Positions 12,727-20,349 are shown, counted from the stretch's first letter. The stretch is DNA of 37,342 nt from CAITQP01 sp964533145 (GCA_964533145.1 CAZHLG010000006.1:1-37342), one strand, 5' to 3'. The notes: generated from the letters alone by a model not told the origin. Numbers and translations: made by a program.

Positions 12727-13155
12727 ATGACAGCCCTTATTCGCGACGTCCTGCTTACGTTCATCGGCATCGCCGGCTTCACGCTCGCGCGCTACATCTG
12801 GCGCACGAAGCGCGTCGGTCAGCCGCTCGTGTGCCCGCTGCGGACGCGCTGTGAGCTTGTCACGCACAGCACGTATTCGAAGATCCTCGGCATCCCGGTC
12901 GAAGCGCTCGGCATGCTCTACTATGCCTTTGTTGCGGTCTTCCATGCGGGAGCGATTCTCCGGCCGGAGATTGTGTCGCCGCTTGCTGCGCATGTCTCGC
13001 TCGGAGTGTCGGCGGCGGCATTCCTGTTTTCGATGTACCTGATTTCCATCCAGGCGTTCGTGTTGCGGCAGTGGTGCACGTGGTGCCTGATTTCCGCGTC
13101 GTTCTGCGTGCTGATCTTCGGGGTGACTTTTTTTGGAACAACAGGCGTCTTGTAG
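12727..13155 (+). CDS. Vitamin K epoxide reductase family protein (VKOR)
   Basis: An integral membrane enzyme that reoxidises a DsbA-like partner using quinone, the functional replacement of DsbB. It has about four transmembrane helices. The two cysteine pairs are visible: the loop pair CPLRTRCELV (about residues 37-43) and the active-site pair WCTWCLIS (about 113-118). The segment TYSKILGIPVEALGMLYY with its conserved small-residue pattern is typical of VKOR. The length of 142 aa matches single-domain bacterial VKORs. The DsbA-like gene at 14168 supplies the likely partner, and the cysteine-rich surface protein at 15058 a likely client. Confidence 0.9.
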   Translation: MTALIRDVLLTFIGIAGFTLARYIWRTKRVGQPLVCPLRTRCELVTHSTYSKILGIPVEALGMLYYAFVAVFHAGAILRPEIVSPLAAHVSLGVSAAAFLFSMYLISIQAFVLRQWCTWCLISASFCVLIFGVTFFGTTGVL

Positions 13156-13190
13156 GCGCATGCGCCGTTCGGCCGAATGCGCCTCGCTTT
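13154..13190 (+). terminator. Terminator after VKOR
   Basis: AGGCGCAT / ATGCGCCT stem with an inner GC-rich loop and CGCTTTTT after it; the stem begins in the VKOR stop codon. Confidence 0.7.
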
Positions 13191-13200
13191 TTCCGCGGTT

Positions 13201-13216
13201 TTCTGTTATAACAGAA
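13201..13216. promoter_or_regulatory. Perfect palindrome upstream of tRNA-His
   Basis: TTCTGTTATAACAGAA is a perfect 16-bp palindrome containing TTATAA, 33 bp before the tRNA. It may be the -10 region of the tRNA promoter with an overlapping operator. Confidence 0.45.
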
Positions 13217-13248
13217 AGGCTTTTCCGCAAGGCGAAGCGATTGACTAT

Positions 13249-13323
13249 GGTGCCCATAGTTCAATAGTAGAACTCCAGATTGTGGTCCTGGCGACATGGG
13301 GGCAGTACCCATTGGGCACCCCA
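13249..13323 (+). tRNA. tRNA-His(GTG) with non-canonical D- and T-loops
   Basis: The acceptor stem GTGCCCA / TGGGCAC is perfect, with an extra G-1 (13249) opposite C73, the hallmark of tRNA-His, and an encoded CCA. The anticodon loop TTGTGGT gives GTG. The D-arm is GTTC-AATAGTA-GAAC without the usual GG in the loop, and the T-arm is ATGGG-GGCAGTA-CCCAT, where the loop replaces TTCRANY. Losing both sides of the D-loop/T-loop contact together is striking. The anticodon stem has one A-C mismatch. Confidence 0.85.
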
Positions 13324-13326
13324 TAA

Positions 13327-13358
13327 GCAAAATCCCCGGCAAACGCCGGGGATTTTGC
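13327..13358. terminator. Bidirectional terminator between tRNA-His and the XRE gene
   Basis: GCAAAATCCCCGGC-aaac-GCCGGGGATTTTGC, 14-bp perfect stem with A/T tracts on both sides; the minus-strand XRE gene ends at its edge. Confidence 0.88.
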
Positions 13359-13636
13359 TATTTGTCGTTAAGCAGCCAGACCTTGCGGCTGGTGGGGGAG
13401 TAGCGGGGGTTTGAGTCAAAATCGAGCAGCTCCGACATGCTCATGCGGAAGACTTTGGCGAGGCGTTCGATGATCTCGAACGTCGGGTTCCGCTCGCCGC
13501 GCTCGATGCCGCCGACATATGTACGGTCCGTCTCTATGCGCAGGGCGAGCGCTTCTTGCGAAGTAATTCCGGCTGCCAGGCGGAGGTCCCGGACTCGCTT
13601 GCCGAATGTACGCATATTCTCGCTGCGCTTTTTCAC
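13358..13636 (-). CDS. XRE-family helix-turn-helix regulator
   Basis: A small cro/CI-type DNA-binding regulator. The HTH spans about residues 9-65: FGKRVRDLRLAAGITSQEAL, then TDRTYVGGIERGERNPTFE, which is the standard recognition-helix sequence, and IIERLAKVFRMSMSELLDF. A short basic tail follows. The start is GTG at 13636, because TATGCT ends 6 nt upstream as for other leaderless genes here; an internal ATG at 13615 is the alternative. A 7-bp-arm palindrome at 13683-13701 just upstream is a likely autoregulatory operator. The target genes are unknown; the exported protein at 13742 is divergently placed. Confidence 0.88.
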   Translation of the reverse strand: MKKRSENMRTFGKRVRDLRLAAGITSQEALALRIETDRTYVGGIERGERNPTFEIIERLAKVFRMSMSELLDFDSNPRYSPTSRKVWLLNDK

Positions 13637-13682
13637 ACTGTAAGCATACGACTGTGCTGATTATTAGGCGACGGACTATGAG

Positions 13683-13701
13683 TATCACACGGAATGTGAT
13701 A
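13683..13701. promoter_or_regulatory. Operator-like palindrome between XRE gene and the exported-protein gene
   Basis: TATCACA-cggaa-TGTGATA, perfect 7-bp arms, 47 bp before the XRE start and 41 bp before the divergent gene at 13742. It could serve both directions. Confidence 0.6.
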
Positions 13702-13741
13702 TATTCTGCTTGTTCAAATCGATGATACTGATAATCGTCAT

Positions 13742-14119
13742 ATGCATACCTATAATAAACTATTCGGTCTTGTCCTGGTCGTAGCAGTCACATGCGGGAT
13801 CTCCTGGTGGCTGCTCCGGGAGAACACGGACTCGTGGGTCGGATTCTTCTTTCCGGAAGGCTGCACCGCCGTTACGCCGGAATGCGTGTCGCGCCGCGTC
13901 GTTTCTCTGTCGTTTCCGGTTCAGGACAAATGCATGGCGTGGGGGAGGCAGATGATGCGCGAGCATGACGATATCGCGGACTCGTTCAGCTGCGAACTCA
14001 ATTGCCGCTTCATTTTGGGTCAGAATAAATGCGCGTCGATCATACGGGTGTACCGTACGGCCAATCGGGAAGGCGTTGACCGCGTATCTGAGCAGTACGG
14101 CATCGAAGCGCCCCGTTGA
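13742..14119 (+). CDS. Hypothetical exported or membrane-anchored protein
   Basis: An N-terminal hydrophobic helix (about residues 8-25, LFGLVLVVAVTCGISWWLL) preceded by a short polar start looks like a membrane anchor or uncleaved signal. The rest, about 95 residues, is extracytoplasmic if so, and carries six cysteines (GCTAVTPECVS, QDKCMAW, SCELNCRF, NKCAS), consistent with disulfides made by the neighbouring VKOR/DsbA pair. No family is recognised. It is divergent from the XRE regulator and followed 48 nt later by the DsbA gene. Confidence 0.65.
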   Translation: MHTYNKLFGLVLVVAVTCGISWWLLRENTDSWVGFFFPEGCTAVTPECVSRRVVSLSFPVQDKCMAWGRQMMREHDDIADSFSCELNCRFILGQNKCASIIRVYRTANREGVDRVSEQYGIEAPR

Positions 14120-14167
14120 TGTGTGCTATGATGAACCTGCAATTTAGCAGTTAGTCATATCATCAGC

Positions 14168-14920
14168 ATGGAACATACGCACGAAAACGCGCCGCAGGAG
14201 GCGCATGAATCCAAAGAGAAGAAGGAGCCGCTGTCGCTCCAGCACGCGCTTCTGTGGAACGCGGCGATCATCGGCGCGTCGGTCATCATCGGCGCATGCA
14301 TCGTTTCGGGCGTATCGTTCGGCGGGCCTCGGACTGCCGATGACGGCGCTCCGAAGGCGGCTGTCGTCGACATCAAGGACGTGACAGTGGAGGGCGAGCC
14401 GTTCATCGGCAATCCTGCCGCTCCGGCCGTCATGGCGTATTGGTCGGATTTCCAGTGTCCGTACTGCAAGAAGTTCGAGACCGATCCGTTCCAGAGCGTG
14501 ATTAAGGAGTATGTCGCCACGGGCAAGCTCGCCGTGGTCTTCAAGGACTTCTCGTTCCTCGGACCGGACTCTGACACGGCCGCGCTCTACGCGCGTGCGG
14601 TATGGGAATTGTATCCTGAGCAGTATTTCCCGTGGCGCGAAGCGATGTATGCCGCGCAGGATGAGGAGAACGGCGGATTCGGCGACGAGGCGAGCGTGCT
14701 CAAGCTCACCGGTACGATCGCTGGGATCGATGCTGCAAAAGTGAAAGCACAGGCTGCGGCCAAGCACGATGTGTACATGCAGGCCATCGCCGCCGGCCGC
14801 GAAGAGGGCGTGAAGCTCGGTCTCACCGGAACGCCGTCGGTCGTCGTGGGCAAGCAGCTCATCGGCGGCTTCAACAGCTACGACGTGTACAAGAAGGCGA
14901 TCCAGGCTGCGGTCAAATAA
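14168..14920 (+). CDS. DsbA-family thiol:disulfide oxidoreductase, membrane-anchored
   Basis: Introduces disulfides into exported proteins and is probably reoxidised by the VKOR at 12727. It has a charged cytoplasmic N-terminus, one transmembrane helix (about residues 34-53, AAIIGASVIIGACIVSGVSF), then a thioredoxin-fold domain beginning GNPAAPAVMAYWSDFQCPYC with the active-site pair CPYC (about residues 96-99). The helical insertion follows (residues ~135-200) and the cis-proline loop TGTPSVVVGKQLIGG completes the fold. The 250 aa and the PVIMEFSDFQCPYC-like start of the domain are typical of the BdbD/thioredoxin_4 type. A strong terminator follows the gene. Confidence 0.92.
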   Translation: MEHTHENAPQEAHESKEKKEPLSLQHALLWNAAIIGASVIIGACIVSGVSFGGPRTADDGAPKAAVVDIKDVTVEGEPFIGNPAAPAVMAYWSDFQCPYCKKFETDPFQSVIKEYVATGKLAVVFKDFSFLGPDSDTAALYARAVWELYPEQYFPWREAMYAAQDEENGGFGDEASVLKLTGTIAGIDAAKVKAQAAAKHDVYMQAIAAGREEGVKLGLTGTPSVVVGKQLIGGFNSYDVYKKAIQAAVK

Positions 14921-14935
14921 CAGCGAATGATCGGA

Positions 14936-14973
14936 CGGCCCCGCAGGCGAAGCCTGCGGGGCCGTTTTTTTTT
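14936..14973 (+). terminator. Terminator after the DsbA gene
   Basis: CGGCCCCGCAGGC-gaa-GCCTGCGGGGCCG followed by nine T residues. Confidence 0.93.
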
Positions 14974-15057
14974 GTCACGAAGCTCCTGCTGCGCCGTTAC
15001 TGAGGTCGGAAAGGTCGCGGACCTCTTCTGTCATTAGCAACTAGCATCACTATTCAT

Positions 15058-15702
15058 ATGAAGAAAGCAACATCTTTGTTCCTCGGCCTGGCGATCGCCG
15101 CATTCGGCGCGCTCTCGTTCGGTGCGGGTGCGAATGCGCAGACGCTTCCTGCGGGCTGTACGAGCACTGGCGGCTACAGCACCACCTCCGGCGCTCCCTG
15201 CAATGGCGCGACCACGATCCCGGTCGGCTGCGTCTCCGTCACCGGTTTCAGCAGCACCACCGGTCTTCCTTGTAACGGTCAGCCGCTTGCCGCAAATGGC
15301 GGCACTACGTATCCAGTCGGCTGCATCAATTCGTACGGCTACAGCACCGTCAACAATCTGCCCTGCAACGGTGCATCGGGCGTCGGATCGAACGGCGTGA
15401 CGTATTACGTTGCCGGTTGTTCTTCCGGTGCTGGCTACAGCCCCGTGACCGGCATGGCCTGCTCGACGTTCGCCACTACGACGACAGTGAACGGTGTCGT
15501 CTACATTCCGGGTTGCACCTCGAGCGCGGGTTTCAGCACGCTTACGGGCCAGCTCTGTCTCATGAACGCTCCTACTACTCCGACTCTTCCGAACACCGGT
15601 CTTGCCGGCAAGGCCACTGCAACGTTCGTGCTGCTCGGCGTATCGGCTCTGCTCATGGCGTACGGTGTCGTACAGCTCGCGCGCCGTCCCGAGAACGTGT
15701 AG
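15058..15702 (+). CDS. LPXTG surface protein with five Cys-pair repeats
   Basis: A cell-wall-anchored surface protein. A cleavable signal peptide (KKATSLFLGLAIAAFG ... ANA-QT) is followed by five repeats of about 30 aa with the pattern GC-x-S-x-x-G-[YF]-S-x-x-x-x-x-x-C (for example GCTSTGGYSTTSGAPCNG, GCINSYGYSTVNNLPCNG). Each has one cysteine pair spaced 14-15 residues, separated by Thr/Val/Tyr-rich linkers. The C-terminus is a complete sorting signal: LPNTG, a hydrophobic helix (TFVLLGVSALLMAYGVVQLA) and a positive tail RRPENV. The sortase encoded 81 bp downstream is the obvious processing enzyme, and VKOR/DsbA upstream can form the disulfides. Such repeats recur in Parcubacteria surface proteins as I recall. 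Confidence 0.88.
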   Translation: MKKATSLFLGLAIAAFGALSFGAGANAQTLPAGCTSTGGYSTTSGAPCNGATTIPVGCVSVTGFSSTTGLPCNGQPLAANGGTTYPVGCINSYGYSTVNNLPCNGASGVGSNGVTYYVAGCSSGAGYSPVTGMACSTFATTTTVNGVVYIPGCTSSAGFSTLTGQLCLMNAPTTPTLPNTGLAGKATATFVLLGVSALLMAYGVVQLARRPENV

Positions 15703-15722
15703 ATGCTTCGTGTTCGTTGACT

Positions 15723-15755
15723 GATATGGCGGATACCTTTCGGTGCCGCCATATC
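15723..15755. other. Intergenic hairpin between surface protein and sortase
   Basis: GATATGGCGG-atacctttcggtg-CCGCCATATC, 10-bp arms without a T-run. It may protect or separate the surface-protein mRNA from the sortase mRNA, allowing different amounts of each. Confidence 0.55.
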
Positions 15756-15783
15756 GGGCGTTCGGTGAACAAACAGAGAACAT

Positions 15784-16455
15784 ATGACTGCATTCAAAAA
15801 AAAAATCGCTTACGGGCTGCTCGTGTTCGCGGGAGTGGCGTTCGTGGCAGTGACGCTTGTTCGTGCGACATACGATACCTCGTTTCTCTCGCTCAAAACC
15901 GAAGCCGAGGGCGCGCCGCTCGTTACGCTTGCGCCGTATGAGACCGAGTCGATGGATGAGACACCGATTCCTGCGGAAACCCCGCCGCCCGCTCCGCATC
16001 AGAACGGCGGGACGGATGCGTACGGCATCATCGAGATTCCGTCCATCGGGGTTGACGCTGCGATCGAGTATGTCGGACTCACGAGCGCCGGTGCCATGGC
16101 GACTCCGAAAAAGCTCGCCAACACCGGCTGGTACAAATACGGACCTGAGCCCGGCGGACCCGGCAGTGCCGTCATCGCGGGGCATGTTGAGAACTCGCTC
16201 GGATTTGCCGGCGTATTCCATGAGCTGCATGCGGTCGCCGTCGGCGATGAGGTGTATGTGACGGCTGCGGACGGGGCGCGGCTGCGGTTCGTAGTCCGTG
16301 ATGTTGCCACGTATTCTGCCGCAGCCGCGCCCAACGACGAACTATTTCGCAGCACAGGCGACCCTGTTCTCAGGCTGATTACTTGCAAACGAAGTGTCGT
16401 TGACGGAAAAGTCCGCTACGATGACCGTGTTGTCGTGACTGCCGTTCCTGCTTGA
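15784..16455 (+). CDS. Sortase (class E/F-like transpeptidase)
   Basis: Cleaves sorting signals and attaches the protein to the envelope. The N-terminal transmembrane helix (about residues 8-27) and a Pro/Glu-rich linker precede the catalytic domain. Visible catalytic residues are His in VIAGHVENSLGFAGVF, Cys in LRLITCKR and Arg in RYDDRVVVTA. The GIIEIPSIGVDAAIEYVG start and WYKYGPEPGGPGSAVIAGH segment are characteristic of class E/F sortases of high-GC Gram-positives and CPR. The 223-aa length is normal. Located directly after its presumed LPNTG substrate. Confidence 0.92.
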   Translation: MTAFKKKIAYGLLVFAGVAFVAVTLVRATYDTSFLSLKTEAEGAPLVTLAPYETESMDETPIPAETPPPAPHQNGGTDAYGIIEIPSIGVDAAIEYVGLTSAGAMATPKKLANTGWYKYGPEPGGPGSAVIAGHVENSLGFAGVFHELHAVAVGDEVYVTAADGARLRFVVRDVATYSAAAAPNDELFRSTGDPVLRLITCKRSVVDGKVRYDDRVVVTAVPA

Positions 16456-16476
16456 CCCCAGTGTTACAATGGGACT

Positions 16477-17649
16477 ATGGAACCCCTGGCAGCACAGATA
16501 CGTCCGAAAACGCTTGCCGAATACGTCGGTCAGGAGCATCTTGTGGGAGAAAAAGGACCGCTGCGCGTGGCGATGGAGGCCAAACACCTGTTCTCTTTTA
16601 TCCTGTGGGGTCCGCCGGGTACGGGCAAGACGACGCTTGCCCGTATGTACGCCGGTGCGCTCAATGCAGATTATCACGAGCTCTCCGCGGTCTCGGCAGG
16701 CAAGGACGATATCCGCAAAATCGTGGACACTCCTCAGACCCTCTCTGGTCCGCGCGTGCTCTTTCTCGATGAGATTCACCGCTTCAACAAGGCGCAGCAG
16801 GATTTTCTCCTCCCGTACGTGGAGAGCGGCCGACTCACGCTCATCGGCGCCACGACGGAAAATCCGAGCTTCGAGGTCATTCCCGCGCTGCTCTCACGCT
16901 GTCGTGTGTTTGTCCTGAATGCTCTTTCCGCCGACGATCTGAAGAAGATCATCAAGCGCTCAGGCAAGAAAATGAAAAAGGATGCGACGGAATGGCTCAT
17001 CGACATGTCCGGCGGCGATGCGCGGCAGATGCTCGCCATGATTGAGAACACCTCGCGGCTGTACGGCGAGATCACGCTTGAGAGCCTCAAGCAGACCTTG
17101 CAGTCAAACTATCTCCGGTACGATAAGGCGGGGGAGGAGCATTACAATACGATCTCGGCGTTCATAAAGAGTATGCGGGCATCCCAGCCGGATGCGGCAT
17201 TGTATTATCTTGCTCGCATGGTGGAGGCCGGAGAAGATCCGAAGTTCATTGCCCGCCGCATGGTCATCTTCGCAAGCGAGGATATCGGCATGGCACAGCC
17301 GACGGCGCTCGTCGTCGCGAACGAAGTCTTCAAGGCGGTCGAGACGATCGGCATGCCCGAGGCGGGCATCAATCTGGCGCATGGCGTCGTGTATCTGTGC
17401 CGCGCACCCAAAGACAAGAGCGCATATGAGGGCTATATGGCGGCGCTCGCTGACGCTCGCGCCTTCGGCAACTTGCCCGTCCCGCTCAAGATCCGCAATG
17501 CCCCGACCAAGCTCATGAAGGATCTTGGCTACGGGGCAGGCTACGAGCGCTATCCGAAAGAAGATCTGCTTCCCGAGAAGCTCAAGCACAAAAAATACTA
17601 TGTCCCAAAAAAGCCGGCCGTCCAAAAAGAAGACGAGCCTGATGCCTGA
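16477..17649 (+). CDS. rarA: Replication-associated recombination protein A (RarA/MgsA)
   Basis: AAA+ ATPase of the clamp-loader clade that acts at stalled replication forks. It has the N-terminal RPKTLAEYVGQEHLVG box, Walker A GPPGTGKTT (about residues 46-54), Walker B VLFLDEIHRFNKAQQD, sensor 1 IGATTENPSFEV, arginine-finger ALLSRCRVF, the helical lid SGGDARQML and the tetramerisation domain (DPKFIARRMVIFASEDIGMA, GYGAGYERYPKED). At 390 aa it is slightly shorter than E. coli RarA. TACAAT at 16465-16470 ends 6 nt before the ATG, implying a leaderless mRNA. Confidence 0.96.
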   Translation: MEPLAAQIRPKTLAEYVGQEHLVGEKGPLRVAMEAKHLFSFILWGPPGTGKTTLARMYAGALNADYHELSAVSAGKDDIRKIVDTPQTLSGPRVLFLDEIHRFNKAQQDFLLPYVESGRLTLIGATTENPSFEVIPALLSRCRVFVLNALSADDLKKIIKRSGKKMKKDATEWLIDMSGGDARQMLAMIENTSRLYGEITLESLKQTLQSNYLRYDKAGEEHYNTISAFIKSMRASQPDAALYYLARMVEAGEDPKFIARRMVIFASEDIGMAQPTALVVANEVFKAVETIGMPEAGINLAHGVVYLCRAPKDKSAYEGYMAALADARAFGNLPVPLKIRNAPTKLMKDLGYGAGYERYPKEDLLPEKLKHKKYYVPKKPAVQKEDEPDA

Positions 17650-17706
17650 TTGGGCGTAGCCGCTCGCGGCCTTGTGTCCGGAAAACGAGCGCTATATACT
17701 GAGGGC

Positions 17707-17880
17707 ATGCAAAGCCTCAGTCATATCGGCGCCACGGTGCTCGAGACCATCCATAATATCGGCTACGTGCCGTTCGGCGTGATGGTCATCGTCAACATCG
17801 TGCTCTACCGCCTGCATCCGGTGCTCGGATTTCTCGGCACGCTGTTCCTCTTTGCCGTCCTGACCGGGCTTGTAAGCTAA
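17707..17880 (+). CDS. Small membrane protein, 57 aa
   Basis: A tiny protein with one or two hydrophobic helices (GYVPFGVMVIVNIVLYRL and PVLGFLGTLFLFAVLTGLVS). No family is recognised. TATACT at 17695-17700 ends 6 nt before the ATG at 17707, strong support for the start and for this being a real leaderless gene. The TAA shares a base with the ATG of the methyltransferase gene, so the two are translationally coupled. Confidence 0.72.
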   Translation: MQSLSHIGATVLETIHNIGYVPFGVMVIVNIVLYRLHPVLGFLGTLFLFAVLTGLVS

Positions 17881-18761
17881 TGAGCCTGCTTGTCACTCCG
17901 TCCAGCGATTCCTACGCCTTGCTCGACTCGGGCGAGGGCATGAAGCTCGAGCGCTTCGGCTCTTTTGTGCTGTCGCGCCCCGATCCGGAAGCCCTCTGGC
18001 CGAAGCGTCTGCCTGAGGCCGAGTGGGAACAGGCTGATGCCGTATACACGCGCAAAGGAGCAAGCGGTTCGTGGAAGACCCGCACGGATTTTCCGAAACA
18101 ATGGACCATTGCATACGGCGGCCTGTCGCTTGAGCTGCGCCCGACGTCCTTCAAGCACGTCGGTCTTTTTCCGGAGCAACTCTCGCACTGGCAGTGGCTG
18201 GCAGAGAAGATTGCCGCCGCGCAGAAAGCGGGGAAGGGCGAGATCCGCGCGCTCAATCTTTTTGCATACACCGGCGGTGCGACGCTCGCTCTCGCGAAAG
18301 CCGGCGCTTCGGTCACGCATGTCGATTCGTCCAAGGTTGCCATCGACTGGGCGCGGCAGAACGCCGCACTCTCCGGCCTTGAAGACGCGCCTGTGCGCTG
18401 GATCGAGGACGACGCGCTCAAATTCCTCCGCCGCGAACAGAAGCGCGGCAACAAGTACGATGTCATCGTCATGGACCCGCCGGCTTTCGGTCATGGCGCA
18501 GGCAGCGCGCTGTGGAAGATTGAGCGCGATTTTTACGAACTGTTCGCACTTGCGAAGTCGCTGCTTTCGGATACCCCCGTTGCCTTTGTCGTGAACGGCT
18601 ACACGGCCGGCTATTCGCCGCTGACCTTGCTCAACAATGTGCGGAAGATAGCCGATATGTTCGGCGGCACCGCCGAGTCCGGCGAGCTCGCCGTGCCCGA
18701 AGAGGGAAGTGAGCGCTTGCTGCCCGCGGGCGTCTTCGCGCGGTGGAGCGCCGCTAATTGA
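17880..18761 (+). CDS. RlmI-like class I SAM-dependent methyltransferase
   Basis: Probably an rRNA methyltransferase of the RlmI/RlmK group. An N-terminal region (FGSFVLSRPDPEALWP, GLSLELRPTSFKHVGLFPEQ) is followed by motif I LNLFAYTGGATLALAKAGA (about residues 122-140), HVDSSKVAIDWARQNAALSG (motif II) and the catalytic DPPAFGHG with VIVMDPPAF. RlmI-type enzymes use such a DPPxF motif. It lacks the PUA domain of E. coli RlmI, as usual for this shorter (293 aa) subgroup. It overlaps the preceding small gene by one base. Confidence 0.85.
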   Translation: MSLLVTPSSDSYALLDSGEGMKLERFGSFVLSRPDPEALWPKRLPEAEWEQADAVYTRKGASGSWKTRTDFPKQWTIAYGGLSLELRPTSFKHVGLFPEQLSHWQWLAEKIAAAQKAGKGEIRALNLFAYTGGATLALAKAGASVTHVDSSKVAIDWARQNAALSGLEDAPVRWIEDDALKFLRREQKRGNKYDVIVMDPPAFGHGAGSALWKIERDFYELFALAKSLLSDTPVAFVVNGYTAGYSPLTLLNNVRKIADMFGGTAESGELAVPEEGSERLLPAGVFARWSAAN

Positions 18762-18806
18762 CACATCCAGTACATATGGTTAAGATTGCAAAAAACATTC
18801 TTAACC
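18758..18806 (+). promoter_or_regulatory. Promoter with operator palindrome for the two-helix membrane protein
   Basis: TTGACA (18758-18763), 17-nt spacer, TAAGAT (18781-18786). An inverted repeat GGTTAAG ... CTTAACC (18778-18784 and 18800-18806) straddles the -10 and the expected transcription start. Confidence 0.6.
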
Positions 18807-18824
18807 TCAACAATTGAATATGCT

Positions 18825-19220
18825 ATGGAAAATCAGGAAAAAGCATCCATTGACCTTGCTTTTGCGAAAACAGGTGCCGGCGTATCGGTGGCCTTGATTG
18901 CCTTACCAGTATGCTTTGTCGCAGCAGGTTCGGTCTGGTTATGGCTCGTCCACTTGTATACTTTAAGTACGGCGTCCATTGTATGTTTAGGGGTAATCGC
19001 GCTCCTCCTTACCCTTGCGGTCTCATTTCTGATTGCCTTCAGGCTCCGCGAGAAGAAGGAATGGCAGGTCCGTTTCTTGAAGGATTTCATCAGAAGTCAG
19101 AGAAGAGAGGCTGTTAATCAGCCGGCCCGCTATCAGTATTTTGTTTCTCGGAGAGATTTGGCGCTCGCTCTTTTGCGGGAGATCGACCCTGGTGCCAGCG
19201 TCGAGATTGATCCGGTGTGA
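18825..19220 (+). CDS. Small protein with two transmembrane helices, 131 aa
   Basis: Two hydrophobic helices (about residues 15-40 and 46-72, GVSVALIALPVCFVAAGSVW and IVCLGVIALLLTLAVSFLIA) are followed by a basic cytoplasmic tail (REKKEWQVRFLKDFIRSQRR). No known family. The gene at 19340 has the same layout (two helices, then FFNRYIQRQRDK), as does the minus-strand gene at 22237, so these may be distant paralogues. I start at 18825 (MENQEKASID), inside a longer frame from 18786, because the promoter at 18758-18786 makes the latter impossible. Confidence 0.65.
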   Translation: MENQEKASIDLAFAKTGAGVSVALIALPVCFVAAGSVWLWLVHLYTLSTASIVCLGVIALLLTLAVSFLIAFRLREKKEWQVRFLKDFIRSQRREAVNQPARYQYFVSRRDLALALLREIDPGASVEIDPV

Positions 19221-19226
19221 ATGATT

Positions 19227-19255
19227 AAAAACAGCTGCAAACACGGCTGTTTTTT
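19227..19255 (+). terminator. Terminator after the 131-aa membrane protein
   Basis: AAAAACAGC / GCTGTTTTT with a 10-nt loop. Confidence 0.8.
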
Positions 19256-19339
19256 ATTTGGGTACTATGGCCATACCTTGAGATTGTATGTTTTGCTGTG
19301 TTAGAGTGCTGAAAATGTTCACTATTTAAAATTACATAT

Positions 19340-19735
19340 ATGAAAAAAGACAGCTCAATGTCCGTCTGGTGGGTCCGCCTCAGAATAATGCTTACGTATG
19401 TTCGACATGCTGTTTTGGGAAGTGTCGTTGTTCCGACGGTGTTCATAGCTTTTGCCGTGTTGGTCAGCGGGTCCTTCTCAGAATTATTTTGGCATATCGT
19501 ATGCATTTTTTGCTTTAGTTCAGTCCTCACTGCCTCTTTTGGTTTTCGGGCAAGCCTCAAAAGAGAGAATCAGATCTCTTTTTTCAATCGGTATATACAA
19601 CGTCAGAGGGATAAAATTATCGTCCACCCGGAACAATCTGAAGAGTTGTGCCGTCGGATCCGACAGGCTGAATCTTTCATGCTCACGCAGTATTTCGGCG
19701 GTGTCGATAGAACGTTCCCGCAAGATCAGATATGA
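19340..19735 (+). CDS. Small protein with two transmembrane helices, 131 aa (possible paralogue)
   Basis: Two hydrophobic segments (AVLGSVVVPTVFIAFAVLVS and ELFWHIVCIFCFSSVLTASF) followed by a charged tail (LKRENQISFFNRYIQRQRDK ... CRRIRQAESFML). Architecture and length equal those of the gene just upstream, suggesting a tandem duplication with strong divergence. No known domain. The gene has its own terminator at 19751. Confidence 0.62.
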   Translation: MKKDSSMSVWWVRLRIMLTYVRHAVLGSVVVPTVFIAFAVLVSGSFSELFWHIVCIFCFSSVLTASFGFRASLKRENQISFFNRYIQRQRDKIIVHPEQSEELCRRIRQAESFMLTQYFGGVDRTFPQDQI

Positions 19736-19750
19736 GCATCCGAAGAAATA

Positions 19751-19776
19751 GAAGCAGCCGGTATCGGCTGCTTTTT
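19751..19776 (+). terminator. Terminator after the second two-helix protein
   Basis: GAAGCAGCCG-gtat-CGGCTGCTTTTT. Confidence 0.85.
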
Positions 19777-19857
19777 CATATGCATCCAGCAAGCGCGCTC
19801 AGCTTGTGGTATTCTGTATGCAGGGCATTTTACTATTTCATCTTTCATTTTTTTTTC

Positions 19858-20349
19858 ATGAACACAAAGACTCTCATCGGCGCAGCGCTCGGCGTGGCAG
19901 TGATCGCGATCATCGTCGTGCTTGCGCGCAAGGGCGCTGAATCGCGCCCTGAGGCGGAACAATACGGCACTGACGGCACGAGCATGGAGGTCGGCGCTGA
20001 CACGTCCGCTCCGGCCGGCGGTCCCGGCGCGGCGACGTCGCAGGACGGCGCCGGTCAGGCTGCGAAGGCGGGCGACAAGATCACCGTCAATTACACGGGC
20101 CGCTTCCAGGACGGTACGGCGTTCGATTCGAACGTTGATCCGAAGTTCGGCCATGTGCAGCCGTTCACGTTCACGCTCGGCGCCGGCCAGGTCATTGCCG
20201 GCTGGGATCAGGGTCTTGTGGGCGCCAAAGTCGGACAGAAGCTTCGCCTGACCATTCCGGCGGCGATGGCCTACGGCGAGACCGGCATGCATCCGCTGGC
20301 CGGCAAGACGCTCGTGTTCGACGTCGAGGTGACGGGCATTTCGCGCTAA
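19858..20349 (+). CDS. FKBP-type peptidyl-prolyl isomerase, membrane-anchored
   Basis: Speeds up proline isomerisation during folding of exported proteins. An N-terminal anchor (TLIGAALGVAVIAIIVVLA) and a low-complexity Gly/Ala/Asp linker (to about residue 70) precede the FKBP domain: DKITVNYTGRFQDGTAFDSN, FTFTLGAGQVIAGWDQGLVG, KLRLTIPAAMAYGETG and VFDVEVTGISR. The core active-site residues (Tyr, Phe-Asp, Val-Ile, Trp, Tyr) are all there. I start at the ATG at 19858 (MNTKTLIG); upstream in-frame ATGs fall inside the terminator. It fits with the DsbA/sortase set as extracytoplasmic folding help. Confidence 0.92.
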   Translation: MNTKTLIGAALGVAVIAIIVVLARKGAESRPEAEQYGTDGTSMEVGADTSAPAGGPGAATSQDGAGQAAKAGDKITVNYTGRFQDGTAFDSNVDPKFGHVQPFTFTLGAGQVIAGWDQGLVGAKVGQKLRLTIPAAMAYGETGMHPLAGKTLVFDVEVTGISR

